A stretch of 64,000 bases of DNA from Micrococcus sp. (GCA_029961105.1 JASBVO010000003.1:124001-188000), one strand, 5' to 3'; positions 27,601 through 39,287 are shown, counted from the first letter of the stretch. Program-made: numbers and translations. The notes: generated by a model not told the origin, from the sequence alone.

Positions 27601-28792
27601 GCTCCACGAGGGTGGCGTACAGCCGGTTGGTGGCGGGCTCCTGGGCACGCTCCACCCGCAGCAGGGCGCGAATCAGCTGGCGGCGCAGGGACTCGGGCGT
27701 GGCCCCGGCCGGCAGGTCCAGGGCCAGGCTGTCCAGGTCCACCGAACCGAGCCGGCGCCGGAAGTCGTCCAGGGTGGCGGTCCGCTCGGCCACCACGAGC
27801 ACCCGCTTGCCCGCGCCCGCCAGTTGGGCCACCGCGTTCGCCACGGTCTGCGTCTGGCCGGTCCCGGGCGGCGTGACCACCACGAGGTCCTGCCCGGCGG
27901 CGATGTGGTCCAGGGCCTGCTGCTGCGAGGGGTCCGCGTCCAGGACCAGCGTCTCGTCCCGCGGGTCGCGCTCGTCCAGCGGCGGCAGGCCCGTGTCCTG
28001 CAGTTCCCCGCGGCGCGGCACCATCCCGGACCCGGCATCGTACAGCGCCGAGACCACGGGGTGGGTGGAGTCGACCACGTCCACCGAGGCGGTGTCCGCG
28101 AGGTCGGCGAAGGTGGAGACCAGCAACCGGTTCTCCACCACGAGCCCGCGCAGCTGGCGGGCCTCCGAGCGCAGCAGTTCCAGGGCCGGCATCGGCTCGA
28201 GCTTGGCGGTCGCGTAGGCGGCCCGCAGGTAGTCCTCCGGGTCCAGCGTGATCCCGAAGGTGTCCCGGAAGTAGCGGGCCAGCGCCGGGTTGAGCCGGGC
28301 GCGGTCGCTGATCTGCAGTTCGTAGTCGTCCTGCTCGCTGCGCAGCGTCAGGCTCAGCCGCGCCAGCAGAACGGGAGCGGACATCTGGGTGGAGCGGCCC
28401 TCCTCGATCGTCCGCCAGGTCGCCACGCCGGTGGCGAGGTAGCCGACGTCGACACCGCGGTCCTCCGCCAGCTCCTGGATCTTGCCCCGCAGCTGGCGGG
28501 CCGCCCCGCGGGCGGCCACGAACTGCTCCGGGTCCCGCAGCAGGGTGGACAGCCGGGTCCGGCGCCCGGACATGAACTGGGACAGGCCCGAGGGGTGGGA
28601 GTGCGTGATGTCGATGCTGTTGGCGGTCGAGGGGGCGAACCGCAGCATGGTGTCGTTCTCGGTGCCCGAGCCCAGCGAGGCCAGCCAGGCCGGGAAGGTG
28701 GGTCGGTCCTCGGACCCGGCGCCGACGCCGTCGGGAGACTCCGAGACCGGCCGCGGCGCCGCAGGGCTCTGGGTGGGGTCCTGCTCAGTCAC
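24593..28792 (-). CDS. Large superfamily I helicase-like protein with degraded ATPase motifs and RAP/MTES_1575-like nuclease end
   Basis: A 1399-aa protein with the layout of the DUF4011-like N-terminus (residues ~30-250), split SF1 helicase core, and C-terminal PD-(D/E)XK-like domain (~1160-1250). ATPase motifs are altered: motif I reads TPPGTGQTQT with Q313 for the Walker lysine; motif II reads LLDAESLALS (D845-A846-E847) where DEAS/DEAG is usual; motif III reads FGDGTSGSPKPF without the Gln. Motif VI (MTRAREHLHVLT) and GYGRTPHGRVVHHFGPFSEAGG persist. The nuclease part has IDLAVW and RERSRQRPQQLERGGWRYYPLW. A ~140-residue disordered tail follows. GTG 28792 has GGAAGGA 6 nt upstream. Probably DNA-binding but not ATP-hydrolysing. 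Confidence 0.8.
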   Translation of the reverse strand: MTEQDPTQSPAAPRPVSESPDGVGAGSEDRPTFPAWLASLGSGTENDTMLRFAPSTANSIDITHSHPSGLSQFMSGRRTRLSTLLRDPEQFVAARGAARQLRGKIQELAEDRGVDVGYLATGVATWRTIEEGRSTQMSAPVLLARLSLTLRSEQDDYELQISDRARLNPALARYFRDTFGITLDPEDYLRAAYATAKLEPMPALELLRSEARQLRGLVVENRLLVSTFADLADTASVDVVDSTHPVVSALYDAGSGMVPRRGELQDTGLPPLDERDPRDETLVLDADPSQQQALDHIAAGQDLVVVTPPGTGQTQTVANAVAQLAGAGKRVLVVAERTATLDDFRRRLGSVDLDSLALDLPAGATPESLRRQLIRALLRVERAQEPATNRLYATLVERRHQLRDHLRSLHNTRDRWGCSPFQAMQSLAALTALDPAPSTTVRLKRSVLDATVNREETAAKLIRAGELGAFSRASTDSPWYGARLRNVQETEEAYGLAEDLAAALPVLRDQLEKATEQAQLRPGSTFAEWVRQIQVLSAVRTSLDQFTPDIFDRPVTDLISATASGQWRKQHGVEMSSMTRSRLRRVAKEYIRPGMHVADLHESLVQVQAQRAEWAQWAISKRHPSVPAGLEALTAKGQEVAGELGRLQRMLAEPRRDADRLDQLHVDELSSVLDRLVADQDTLKTLPERTLVGDQLREHGLQELMADLQQREVPVQQLRAELELAWWQSALEAMISGDDYLAMTDAASLRRIEAEYRLADTTHLETGSQRLNWKLSQQWKRASTHHRASARVLRGLLKDGSPAPETLAALEPELLQALVPVWTTSPLALAEFPAEMGFDTVILLDAESLALSTALGAISRGRQVVAFGDGTSGSPKPFNVSVDPTATVNSPRTVDSAFSALVRVLPAVHLRIMHRGLERRLTRLIGEQLYDGELDMLPGAAELSGSDHPVRVEFLPGGTGMPGAGDEGVESTVAEVNRAMDLVFDHIRKRPDSSLAVITASPLHARRVAEAIRLNLPNNPWAAPFFNRAEEPFVVAPMARAHGVVRDHIVFTLGYGRTPHGRVVHHFGPFSEAGGRELYATAMTRAREHLHVLTCVHPDDLDPQRLGNGAADFYGLLETYLKDKGHVTHPRPRDPLVADLADRLQQRHGTVVPNFAGSIDLAVWNPLGMPSWDGQASAEPTVPVALISDGSDLYRQMSVRERSRQRPQQLERGGWRYYPLWTIDVFADPAGCAEAVASFLGLPAVGDGPGDVLAEEGLDPRGAARAIPVSAPLNASVGVPAGPSGAGAHASTEPGTGSADAAVGSSAQDGDVPGGSTGQDGDAAVRTGGAGMDASTEAAPVADTGGANGVNGAGAAVGAQAAAQLTPVADGPGEVPEAEGPSGSGSTAYDHAAHDVDSR

Positions 28793-28912
28793 AGTTGTCC
28801 TTCCTGCCGCCGGCCGCTGTCCTGAGGCCCACGACGACGACGGGCGGCAGGGCGCCGGGGGTCACCGATGCTTGCTTCCACGGTACCGAACGGCACCGTC
28901 GATTCCGTCGAG

Positions 28913-28937
28913 GGCGGCGGTGCGGCGCACCGCCGCC
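28913..28937 (-). terminator. GC hairpin downstream of guaA
   Basis: An 11-bp perfect stem (28913-28923 with 28927-28937) and 3-nt loop sit 10 bp after the guaA stop. There is no clear U-tract. Confidence 0.6.
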
Positions 28938-28946
28938 GACGACGGC

Positions 28947-30557
<1,611 letters not shown>

Positions 30558-30604
30558 CCGTCAAGGATAGTCCAGCACCGGGCCGCCCCACCTATCGTGG
30601 TGCC

Positions 30605-31945
30605 GTGAACGACAACGCCGGGGCCGACGTCGTGCCCCTCGACCCGTGGGCGCGCGGGGTCCAGCGCCGCACCGTGGGCGTGCTGGGCGCCGCGCAGGTG
30701 TTCTCCGCGCTGGGCAACGGGGCCACGCTGTCCCTGGGCTCGATCCTGGCCGTGGACCTCTCCGGGGCCGAGTCCACGGCCGGGCTGGTGAACACGGGGA
30801 TGACGCTCGGGTCCGCCGTGGTGTCCATCCCGCTGGCCCAGCTGGCCCTGTCCCGGGGACGCCGGGTGGCCCTGGGGGCGGGACTGGCCGCGGGGCTGGC
30901 CGGCCAGGCGCTCATGGTCACGGCCGTGCTCGCCCGGGCCTTCCCGGTCCTGCTGCTCGGGGCGTTCCTGGTGGGCTTCGGTGCCGCCGTGAACCTGCAG
31001 GCCCGGTTCGCCGTGACCGACCTGGCCGAGCCCCGGCACCGCGGGCGGGACCTGTCCCTGGTGGTGTGGGCGGTGACCGTGGGCGCGGTCCTGGGCCCGA
31101 ACATGGTGGGCCCCGGGGCCGTGCTGTCCGGATGGCTGGGGATCCCCGCGCACGCCGGGCCGTTCCTCATCTCCGGGGCGGGCATGCTGGTCGGCTGGCT
31201 GATCATCCTGCTGGGGCTGCGCCCCGATCCGCTGCTGCTGCGCCGGGAGCTGGACGCGGCCGAGGGGCCCGGGGCCGCCGCCGGCCCGGCCCGCCTGGAG
31301 GCGGCGGGGGCGCCGGCGCCCACGGCCCGGGGCCACCGCTGGAGCGCCGGCTGGCACGCCGTCCGCCGTCATCCCCCGGCGGTGGCCGCGCTGGTGTCGG
31401 TCATCGCGGCCCACGCGGTGATGGTCGGGCTGATGTCGATGACGCCCCTGCACCTGCAGCACGAGGCGGGCGTGGCCAGCAGCGAGCTGGGCCGGCATCC
31501 GGACACCGTGGTGCTGATCGGCTTCACGATCTCGCTGCACGTGGCCGGGATGTACGCCGCCTCCCCGCTCATGGGCGTGCTGGCGGACCGTTTCCGTCCG
31601 GCGCGGATCGTGCCTGCCGGGCTCGTGCTCCTGCTGGCCGCCACAGCCTTCACCGGGTTGCTGCCCGGCGAGCACTGGGCCGTCGTGACGGGACTCGTGC
31701 TCCTGGGACTCGGCTGGTCCGCGGCGACGGTGGCCGGCTCCACGCTGCTGGTGGCGGCGCTGCACCCCCACGAGCGGGTGCCCGCGCAGGGCTTCTCGGA
31801 CGCCGCGATGTCCCTGGCGGCTGCCGTGGGGTCCGTGGCGGCGGGCCTGGTGATGGGCGGGATCGGCTACGCCGGGCTCTCGGCGCTGCTCGCCGTGTTC
31901 GTGGTGGCGTGCCTGGCCGCCGTGCTCCGCCTCGTCCGGCGCTGA
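30605..31945 (+). CDS. MFS transporter (drug/metabolite efflux type)
   Basis: A 446-aa major facilitator with about 12 hydrophobic helices and a long Ala/Gly/Pro central loop (about residues 220-245). Features include FSALGNGATLSLGSILAVDLSGAESTAGLVNTG, LSRGRRVALGAGLAAG as the helix 2-3 loop and YAASPLMGVLADRFRPARIVPAG. GTG 30605 lies 6 nt after TATCGT, another probable leaderless start. It is divergent from guaA and converges on the DUF3817 gene, leaving 13 bp. Nothing indicates the substrate. Confidence 0.85.
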   Translation: MNDNAGADVVPLDPWARGVQRRTVGVLGAAQVFSALGNGATLSLGSILAVDLSGAESTAGLVNTGMTLGSAVVSIPLAQLALSRGRRVALGAGLAAGLAGQALMVTAVLARAFPVLLLGAFLVGFGAAVNLQARFAVTDLAEPRHRGRDLSLVVWAVTVGAVLGPNMVGPGAVLSGWLGIPAHAGPFLISGAGMLVGWLIILLGLRPDPLLLRRELDAAEGPGAAAGPARLEAAGAPAPTARGHRWSAGWHAVRRHPPAVAALVSVIAAHAVMVGLMSMTPLHLQHEAGVASSELGRHPDTVVLIGFTISLHVAGMYAASPLMGVLADRFRPARIVPAGLVLLLAATAFTGLLPGEHWAVVTGLVLLGLGWSAATVAGSTLLVAALHPHERVPAQGFSDAAMSLAAAVGSVAAGLVMGGIGYAGLSALLAVFVVACLAAVLRLVRR

Positions 31946-31958
31946 GTCGGCCCCGGCC

Positions 31959-32507
31959 TCAGTACCGCCGCACGGCCTCGGGATGGGCGGCCAGTTCCTC
32001 CACGGTCTCCCGGTGCACGCGCTTCTCCACGATGAAGGACAGGAACGGCACCACGCCGCCGCCGGCGATCAGCAGCAGCCGCATCCCGTGCCACCGCATG
32101 AGCGACCACAGGCGGAAGGCAGACACGAGGTAGACCACGTAGAGCCAACCGTGGGCGATGAGCACGGCGATCGAGACGTTGAACCCGTCCGTGACGGAGT
32201 CGACCGGCTGGAACGAGAGGATGTTGGGTTCGCCGCTGATCGTGGTCCCGCCGGCGTAGAGGAACTGGTTGAACCCGTAGCGGAAGATCATCTCGACCAC
32301 CAGCAGCAGCAGCATGATGCCGGTGATCCACGCGCAGACCTTGTACATGGTCAGCGCGGAGCGGATCTGCTGATGCGTGCCGGCGAAGCGTCGGGGGGCC
32401 TCGCGGCCCGGCCGCGGCGGCGGCGCCGGCAGGTCTGCCTCCGTGATGTCCTCGGGGTCGGGCAGGGTGTTCGGGTCCACCGGGGGCTTCTGGTCCGGTC
32501 TGGTCAC
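31959..32507 (-). CDS. DUF3817 integral membrane protein
   Basis: A 182-aa membrane protein. A ~60-residue Pro/Asp-rich cytoplasmic head is followed by the DUF3817 core: TMYKVCAWITGIMLLLLVVEMIFRYG, AVLIAHGWLYVVYLVSAFRLWSLMRWH and LLLIAGGGVVPFLSFIVEKRVHRE, i.e. three or four helices. GTG 32507 overlaps the SURF1 stop (GTGA), giving coupled expression. In many actinomycetes this protein sits next to SURF1 and guaA, as here. The role is unknown; association with the respiratory chain is inferred from the SURF1 neighbour. Confidence 0.9.
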   Translation of the reverse strand: MTRPDQKPPVDPNTLPDPEDITEADLPAPPPRPGREAPRRFAGTHQQIRSALTMYKVCAWITGIMLLLLVVEMIFRYGFNQFLYAGGTTISGEPNILSFQPVDSVTDGFNVSIAVLIAHGWLYVVYLVSAFRLWSLMRWHGMRLLLIAGGGVVPFLSFIVEKRVHRETVEELAAHPEAVRRY

Positions 32508-33472
32508 TGCTTCTCCTGGGATTGCGGGGATGGGATCGGGGCGGCTGACACCCCGTGGAAGCGCTCGTACTCCTCGGTGGCCCGGCGCTTGGCCTCGCGG
32601 GCCTCGGCACGGCGCCGCTCGAGCTCGCGGGCACGCCACTCCTCGGCCCACCGGCGGTCGAGTTCCTCTTCTTCGCGTTCGCGGTTCACGTCGTCGCGGA
32701 GGAACCGCCACCACAGGTACAGCGCGAAGCCGGCGAACACCACCCACTCGATGGCGTAGAAGATGTTCATCCAGTTGTAGGTGGTCTCCTGCGGCTGCGG
32801 ACCCACGGTGACGGGTTCCAGCTCGCCGCCGGCGGCCTTGGCGCCGACCTCCCGCCCGTCGGCACCCGCGGCCCCGGCCCCCCGGTCAGCGCCGGCGTCG
32901 GACTCCCCACCGGCGAGGACGTCGAAGGCGACCACGAACCCGGCGTAGGACGGCATGTCCCACAGGTTGATCAGCTCGGCCGAGGACAGGTTGGCCAGCA
33001 CGTAGCCGTGCCCGGTCCGTTCCATCCCCCCGGGCTGCGGCCCCTCGGCCGGCATCAGCCGTCCGGTGACGTGCAGCTGGCCCTGCGGCGCGGGATCGGT
33101 CCGGGCCGGGTCGTCGGTCCAGCCACGCACCACGGGGATCACCTCGTCACCGGGGGCCCCGTCCACGGCGAAGGCGGTGACGACCCAGTAGCCCTCGCGA
33201 TCGCCCTGCAGCCGCGGGTGCACGAACACGTCCGTGCCGGTCACGAACCGGCCGGTCATGGTCACCACCTGGTCGGCCTGGGTGCCGAGCATGGCCGCCC
33301 CGGGCTGGAAGTGTCCCGTCAGGGGCACGGGCGTCTCGGTCTGGGTCAGCGGTGGCGGGGCCGAGGCGGCGTTGTCCATCTGCCACTTGCCGAGGAGGAC
33401 GAAGACCGCGGACACCACGAGCGCCAGGATCAGGCCGGCGATCCAGACGGGTCTCAGGGCGGTCTTCAGCAC
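32504..33472 (-). CDS. SURF1 family cytochrome oxidase assembly protein
   Basis: A 322-aa SURF1-type protein thought to help assemble haem-copper oxidases. The N-terminal helix WIAGLILALVVSAVFVLLGKWQ leads to a periplasm-side domain with VTMTGRFVTGTDVFVHPRLQGDREGYWVVTAF, VIPVVRGW and VTGRLMPAEGPQPGG. The second helix is NIFYAIEWVVFAGFALYLWWRFL. The C-terminal ~65 residues are a highly charged helix (DVNREREEEELDRRWAEEW), longer than in distant homologues. A ~35-residue Gly/Ala/Asp insertion precedes the second helix. It is upstream of, and overlaps, the DUF3817 gene. Confidence 0.9.
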   Translation of the reverse strand: MLKTALRPVWIAGLILALVVSAVFVLLGKWQMDNAASAPPPLTQTETPVPLTGHFQPGAAMLGTQADQVVTMTGRFVTGTDVFVHPRLQGDREGYWVVTAFAVDGAPGDEVIPVVRGWTDDPARTDPAPQGQLHVTGRLMPAEGPQPGGMERTGHGYVLANLSSAELINLWDMPSYAGFVVAFDVLAGGESDAGADRGAGAAGADGREVGAKAAGGELEPVTVGPQPQETTYNWMNIFYAIEWVVFAGFALYLWWRFLRDDVNREREEEELDRRWAEEWRARELERRRAEAREAKRRATEEYERFHGVSAAPIPSPQSQEKQ

Positions 33473-33494
33473 CCGTCAAGACTACGCGGTTTCT

Positions 33495-35411
33495 CTACCC
33501 CGTGTAGAACTCGGGGTCACCCGGCATCCCGCCCCGGCCCGGGTCGCGCACCGAGCCGTGGGCCGCCTCGGCCAGCAGCGCGTGGGCCGCCTCGTCCGTG
33601 TCCGCCTCCTGCGTGGACCGTTGCGCCAGGACCCAGTGCCGGTAGCGCTCGGCCTCGGCGGAGGCCCGTTCCGCGTCCCAGCCGAGCAGGGGGGCCGCCA
33701 GCTGGGCGACGGGGCCGGCGGCGGCGGCACCGCCGTCGTCCGCCTCGAACACCGCCCGGACCCGCCGGGCCAGCACGTCCTGGACCGACCGCGCCCCCTC
33801 GTGCGTGACGGCATGCACCACCTCCGCGGCGAGGTGGCCCGGCAGCCCCGGCAGCTCGACGGCCAGTTCCGGGTCCGCCACCGCGAGCGCGATCACCTCC
33901 GGCGCGCCGGAGCCGTAGCGGTGCAGCAGCGACTCCACCACGGCCGCCGGCAGCCCGGACGCCGTGGCCAGCAGCGTGCGCCGGTTCCAGGTGGGCACCC
34001 ATCCCTGGGCCCCGAGCAGGGGCAGGTCCGCGGTGCAGGACTCGGGGACGCCTTCCCCGGAGCCGGTGACGTCCTGTCCGGTCAGCGTCCCGGTGCCGGG
34101 CGCCCCGGGGGTGGCGACGGCGGCGTCCACGGCATCGGCGGCCATCGTCCGGTAGGTGGTGAGCTTGCCGCCGGTCACCACGACCAGCCCGGGCAGCGGG
34201 GTGGCCACCACGTGCTCACGGGAGATCTTCGCGGTCGCCTTCCCGGACGGGTCCGCGGGAGGCTCTCCGATCGGCTCGGCCTCCCCGGCCGGGGTCACCA
34301 GGGGCCGCAGCCCGGCGAAGACCCCGACGACGTCGGCCCGGGTCAGCGGATCGGCCAGCACCGCGTTGGCCGTGTCCAGCAGGTAGTCGATGTCCCGGCT
34401 CGTGGCCGCCGGCTGGTCGGGGCCGAGGTCCCAGGGGGTGTCCGTGGTGCCGATGATCCAGTGCCGGTCCCAGGGGATGATGAACAGCACGGACGTCGAG
34501 GTGCGCAGGATCAGCCCCGCGGTGGAGGTGAAGCGGTCCCGGGGCACCACCAGGTGGATGCCCTTGGCGGCGGTGACCTGCGGCATGCCCTCGGCGAGGG
34601 GACGTTCGGCGCCGTCCGGGCCGCGCACCGGGATCGCCCCGGTCCACACCCCGGTGGCGGTGACGACGCGTCGGGCGTGGACGGTGAACCGTTCGCCGGT
34701 CTCCCGGTCGAGGACCTCGACGCCGGTCACTCCGGTGACGCCGTTGACGGCCGGACCGGGTCCGGCGTCGGTGCCAAGGTAGGCCGTCACCTGCACCCGG
34801 GAGGCGCAGTGGGCCCCGTGCGCGGCGGCGGTGCGCACCAGCTCGATCACGAGCCGGGCGTCGTCCACCTGCGCGTCGTAGTAGCGGATCGCGCCGAGAT
34901 GGCTGTCCGGACGCAGCCCCGGTGCGATCCGGGACACCGCCGCGCGTCCCAGGTGCCGGTGCACCGGCAGGTGCCCGGTCCGGCCGGCGGCCATCCCGTC
35001 ATAGAGCGCGACGCCGGCCCCCACGTAGGGCCGTTCCCAGGCCTTGGTGAGGGGGTACAGGAAGGGCACGGGGCGTACCAGGTGCGGGGCGATGTCCTCC
35101 ACCAGCCGGCCCCGCTCGCGCAGCGCCTCGTGGACGAGGGGGAAGTCGAGCATCTCGAGGTAGCGCAGCCCGCCGTGCACCAGCTTGGAGGAGCGCGAGG
35201 ACGTGCCCCAGGCGTAGTCGGTGGACTCGACCAGCGCCGTGGACAGCCCGCGGGTGGCCGCGTCCACCGCCGTGCCGGCGCCCACCACTCCCCCGCCGAT
35301 GACGAGCACGTCCAGCGGGTGCTCCGGCGTGGTGGCGGCCAGCACCGACAGCGCGCTCGACCGGGACCGCGGCCCCAGGGCCCCGGGTGCTGCGGCTCCC
35401 GTGCTCGGCAT
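33495..35411 (-). CDS. glpD: Glycerol-3-phosphate dehydrogenase (FAD-dependent)
   Basis: A 638-aa FAD enzyme oxidising glycerol-3-phosphate to dihydroxyacetone phosphate at the membrane. The dinucleotide-binding motif is VLVIGGGVVGAGTAVDAATRG (~residues 35-55). Family blocks are WGTSSRSSKLVHGGLRYLE, ARLVIELVRTAAAHGA and WIIGTTDTPWD, TYRTMAADAVDAAV. The C-terminal DAO_C domain spans ~430-560, and a short acidic tail follows. ATG 35411 is the natural start. It lies 6 bp after guaB3 on the same strand, so the two are likely cotranscribed. No other glp gene is nearby. Confidence 0.95.
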   Translation of the reverse strand: MPSTGAAAPGALGPRSRSSALSVLAATTPEHPLDVLVIGGGVVGAGTAVDAATRGLSTALVESTDYAWGTSSRSSKLVHGGLRYLEMLDFPLVHEALRERGRLVEDIAPHLVRPVPFLYPLTKAWERPYVGAGVALYDGMAAGRTGHLPVHRHLGRAAVSRIAPGLRPDSHLGAIRYYDAQVDDARLVIELVRTAAAHGAHCASRVQVTAYLGTDAGPGPAVNGVTGVTGVEVLDRETGERFTVHARRVVTATGVWTGAIPVRGPDGAERPLAEGMPQVTAAKGIHLVVPRDRFTSTAGLILRTSTSVLFIIPWDRHWIIGTTDTPWDLGPDQPAATSRDIDYLLDTANAVLADPLTRADVVGVFAGLRPLVTPAGEAEPIGEPPADPSGKATAKISREHVVATPLPGLVVVTGGKLTTYRTMAADAVDAAVATPGAPGTGTLTGQDVTGSGEGVPESCTADLPLLGAQGWVPTWNRRTLLATASGLPAAVVESLLHRYGSGAPEVIALAVADPELAVELPGLPGHLAAEVVHAVTHEGARSVQDVLARRVRAVFEADDGGAAAAGPVAQLAAPLLGWDAERASAEAERYRHWVLAQRSTQEADTDEAAHALLAEAAHGSVRDPGRGGMPGDPEFYTG

Positions 35412-35417
35412 GGTGGC

Positions 35418-36554
35418 TCAGCTCTCGCGGGCCGGTGCCACGAGGACCTCGACCTTCTGGAACTCCTTGACGTCCGAGTAGCCGGAGGTGGCCATGGCCC
35501 GCTTCAGTGCCCCCATCAGGTTGGAGGTGCCGTTGGTGTGGTGGCTCGGTCCCCAGAGCACCTCCTCCAGGGTGCCGACGGTGCCGACCTCGGTGCGGTC
35601 GCCGCGGGGCATGTCCGCGTGGGCGGCCTCCCCGCCCCAGTGCCAGCCGCGGCCGGGAGCCTCGGAGGCGCGGGCCAGGGCGGCACCGAGCATCACGGCG
35701 TCGGCGCCCATGGCCAGGGCCTTGACGATGTCCCCGGAGGTGCCCACGCCGCCGTCGGCGATCACGTGCACGTAGCGGCCGCCGGACTCGTCCATGTAGT
35801 CCCGCCGCGCCTCGGCGATGTCCGAGATGGCGGTGGCCATCGGCACCCGGATGCCCATGGCCCGCCGGGTGGTGGAGGAGGCGCCGCCGCCGAAGCCGAC
35901 CAGCACGCCGGCGGCGCCGGTGCGCATCAGGTGCAGGGCCGGGGTGTAGCCGGCCGCGCCGCCGACGATCACGGGGACGTCGAGCTCGTAGATGAACTTC
36001 TTCAGGTCCAGGGGCTCACGGTTCTGGGACACGTGCTCCGCGGACACCGTGGTGCCGCGGATGACGAACATGTCCACTCCGGCGGCCAGCACGGTCTCGT
36101 AGTACTCCTGGGTGTGCTGCGGGGTCAGGCACCCGGCCACCACCACCCCGGCCTGGCGGATCTGGGCCAGCCGCTCGGTGATGAGCTCGGGTTGGATGGG
36201 CTTGGAGTAGATCTCCTGCAGGCGCCGCGTGTTGGACGGCGAGTAGTTGGCCGGCTCGAAGGAGGCGATCTCCTCGATGACCGGCGTGGGATCCTCATAC
36301 CGGGTCCACAGGCCCTCGAGGTTCAGCACGCCCATGCCGCCCAGCCTGCCCAGGGCGATGGCGGTGTCCGGGCTCATCACGGAGTCCATCGGGGCGCCGA
36401 TGACCGGCATCTCGAACTTGAACGCGTCGATCTGCCACCCGATGGAGACGTCCTCGGGGTCCCTGGTGCGCCGCGTGGGCACCACCGCGATGTCATCCAG
36501 TGCGAATGCCTGACGTCCCCGCTTGCCGCGGCCGATCTCGATCTGCTGAGTCAC
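35418..36554 (-). CDS. guaB3: GuaB3 family IMP dehydrogenase-related protein
   Basis: A 378-aa TIM-barrel protein of the GuaB3 group, paralogous to IMP dehydrogenase but without CBS domains. Conserved parts are ALDDIAVVPTRRTRDPEDV, MPVIGAPMDSVMSP and GGRYVHVIADGGVGTSGDIVKALAMGADAVMLG. The loop that carries the catalytic Cys in IMPDH reads GFGGGASSTTRRAMG here, so the nucleophile is Ser. Other actinobacterial GuaB3 proteins also lack it, to my knowledge, and their activity is unclear. GTG 36554 follows TAGTCT by 7 nt. It precedes glpD by 6 bp. Confidence 0.9.
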   Translation of the reverse strand: MTQQIEIGRGKRGRQAFALDDIAVVPTRRTRDPEDVSIGWQIDAFKFEMPVIGAPMDSVMSPDTAIALGRLGGMGVLNLEGLWTRYEDPTPVIEEIASFEPANYSPSNTRRLQEIYSKPIQPELITERLAQIRQAGVVVAGCLTPQHTQEYYETVLAAGVDMFVIRGTTVSAEHVSQNREPLDLKKFIYELDVPVIVGGAAGYTPALHLMRTGAAGVLVGFGGGASSTTRRAMGIRVPMATAISDIAEARRDYMDESGGRYVHVIADGGVGTSGDIVKALAMGADAVMLGAALARASEAPGRGWHWGGEAAHADMPRGDRTEVGTVGTLEEVLWGPSHHTNGTSNLMGALKRAMATSGYSDVKEFQKVEVLVAPARES

Positions 36555-36585
36555 GCTTTCCAGACTAGTGCAGTCCCAGGACGCG

Positions 36586-37407
36586 CTACGGCCCAGGTGG
36601 TCCCGGCGTGGAGATCCTGCCCGTCAGCCCGGCGGCGAGCGCGTCCAGGTCGCGGACCGCATACCGGTGGTGCTCCCACTCCTCCTCCAGGATGGTGCGC
36701 ACACAGGACAGCACCGTCTCCGGGTGTTCCGGCGCGTGCGGGTTCCGGCGCCGCGCGGCCAGGTCGTTGGCGGTGACGCCCGCGATGAACCGGCGCACCA
36801 TCGCCTGCCGGTCGGCACGGGCGGCCAGCACCTCGTCGAAGGACGGCGGCTCCGGCGAGAGGGGCAACGCGTCGGAGGCCGCGCTCCCGTCCCCGTCATG
36901 GGCCAGCCCGGCCGGGTGGAAGGGGTCCTCCCGCCCGAGGACCGCCCGGCCCAGCCAGAGGTCCGTCGCCAGCACCAGGTGCCGCAGCGTCTGGGCGAAG
37001 GACCACTCCCCGTCCACGGACACGTCCACCGTGCCCTCGGGCATCCCGAGGGCCCGGTCCACCGTGGCCGCCCAGGTCTCCTCGAGGGCCGCCCACGCCT
37101 CACGCAGACCCTCGGGATCATCCGCGCAGCGCAGCTCGCGTCCCGGGAACCGCCAGTTGAGCTCGGCATCGACCAGGGGCACGACGTCGACCCCGTTCAC
37201 CAGCAACCGGTGCCCGGCCTCCAGGAGCCACGGCGAGTCGATCTCCATCCCGGCCACGTCACTACCGCGCACCACCACATCGCGCAGGTCGCAGCCGATG
37301 AACCGTGCCATCCGCAGGGAGCGCTCACGCAGCGTCCTGCCCCGCAGGCTCCCGGGTCCGTCCCCGGGTTCCCCCGCCGGCGTCGTCTCAGGCCAGGTCT
37401 CACCCAT
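36586..37407 (-). CDS. DinB-family protein
   Basis: A 273-aa protein with a DinB/YfiT-like four-helix domain (about residues 110-265). Likely metal ligands include His in FAQTLRHLVLATDLWLGRAVLG and in EEEWEHHRYAVRDLDAL. The first ~75 residues contain ARFIGCDLRDVVVRGSDVAGMEID, which has the rhythm of pentapeptide-like repeats; this fusion also occurs in other actinobacterial DinB proteins. Members are thiol-dependent S-transferases or unknown. ATG 37407 is used; GTG 37428 would add 7 residues, and neither has a clear ribosome-binding site. It lies between guaB and guaB3 on the same strand. Confidence 0.82.
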   Translation of the reverse strand: MGETWPETTPAGEPGDGPGSLRGRTLRERSLRMARFIGCDLRDVVVRGSDVAGMEIDSPWLLEAGHRLLVNGVDVVPLVDAELNWRFPGRELRCADDPEGLREAWAALEETWAATVDRALGMPEGTVDVSVDGEWSFAQTLRHLVLATDLWLGRAVLGREDPFHPAGLAHDGDGSAASDALPLSPEPPSFDEVLAARADRQAMVRRFIAGVTANDLAARRRNPHAPEHPETVLSCVRTILEEEWEHHRYAVRDLDALAAGLTGRISTPGPPGP

Positions 37408-37488
37408 GTGCCGACTCTGGCACACCACACGGCGGCATGTCAGCGGCCCGCGGGCTGACCGGCCCCACCGGCCGACGCCGAGACCGGC

Positions 37489-39051
<1,563 letters not shown>

Positions 39052-39287
39052 TCAGCGGGTCGACACCAGTCTAGGCCCGCCGATGACGGGGGCCCGCTGG
39101 GGGTCCTGGCAGGCAAACGTCGCCCGGGCACCGGTCTATTCCGGGCGTGTCCCCGGTCACGCGCGGGCCCATGGGCAGGGCCGGAGCCTGCGCGGTGGCC
39201 GGGACGGACCCATGGCGCGTGTCACACGCACGTCACATGGCGCAACAGCATTCCAGACTCGTGATATAGAGCCATTACCCTTCTCGG

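Noticed and set aside
24245..28825. 1526-codon plus-strand open frame over the helicase-like gene
   Set aside because: It shows no family motifs and is complementary to a gene with an excellent ribosome-binding site and conserved domains.
33234..36776. Open plus-strand frame of 1180 codons across glpD and guaB3
   Set aside because: It is the antisense shadow of two clear minus-strand genes; its composition (Gly/His/Arg/Val-rich) reflects the GC-rich third positions.
39210..39250. CRP/GlxR-type site before the dicarboxylate symporter (TCACA-N6-TCACA)
   Set aside because: The two halves are direct repeats, not the TGTGA-N6-TCACA inverted pattern.
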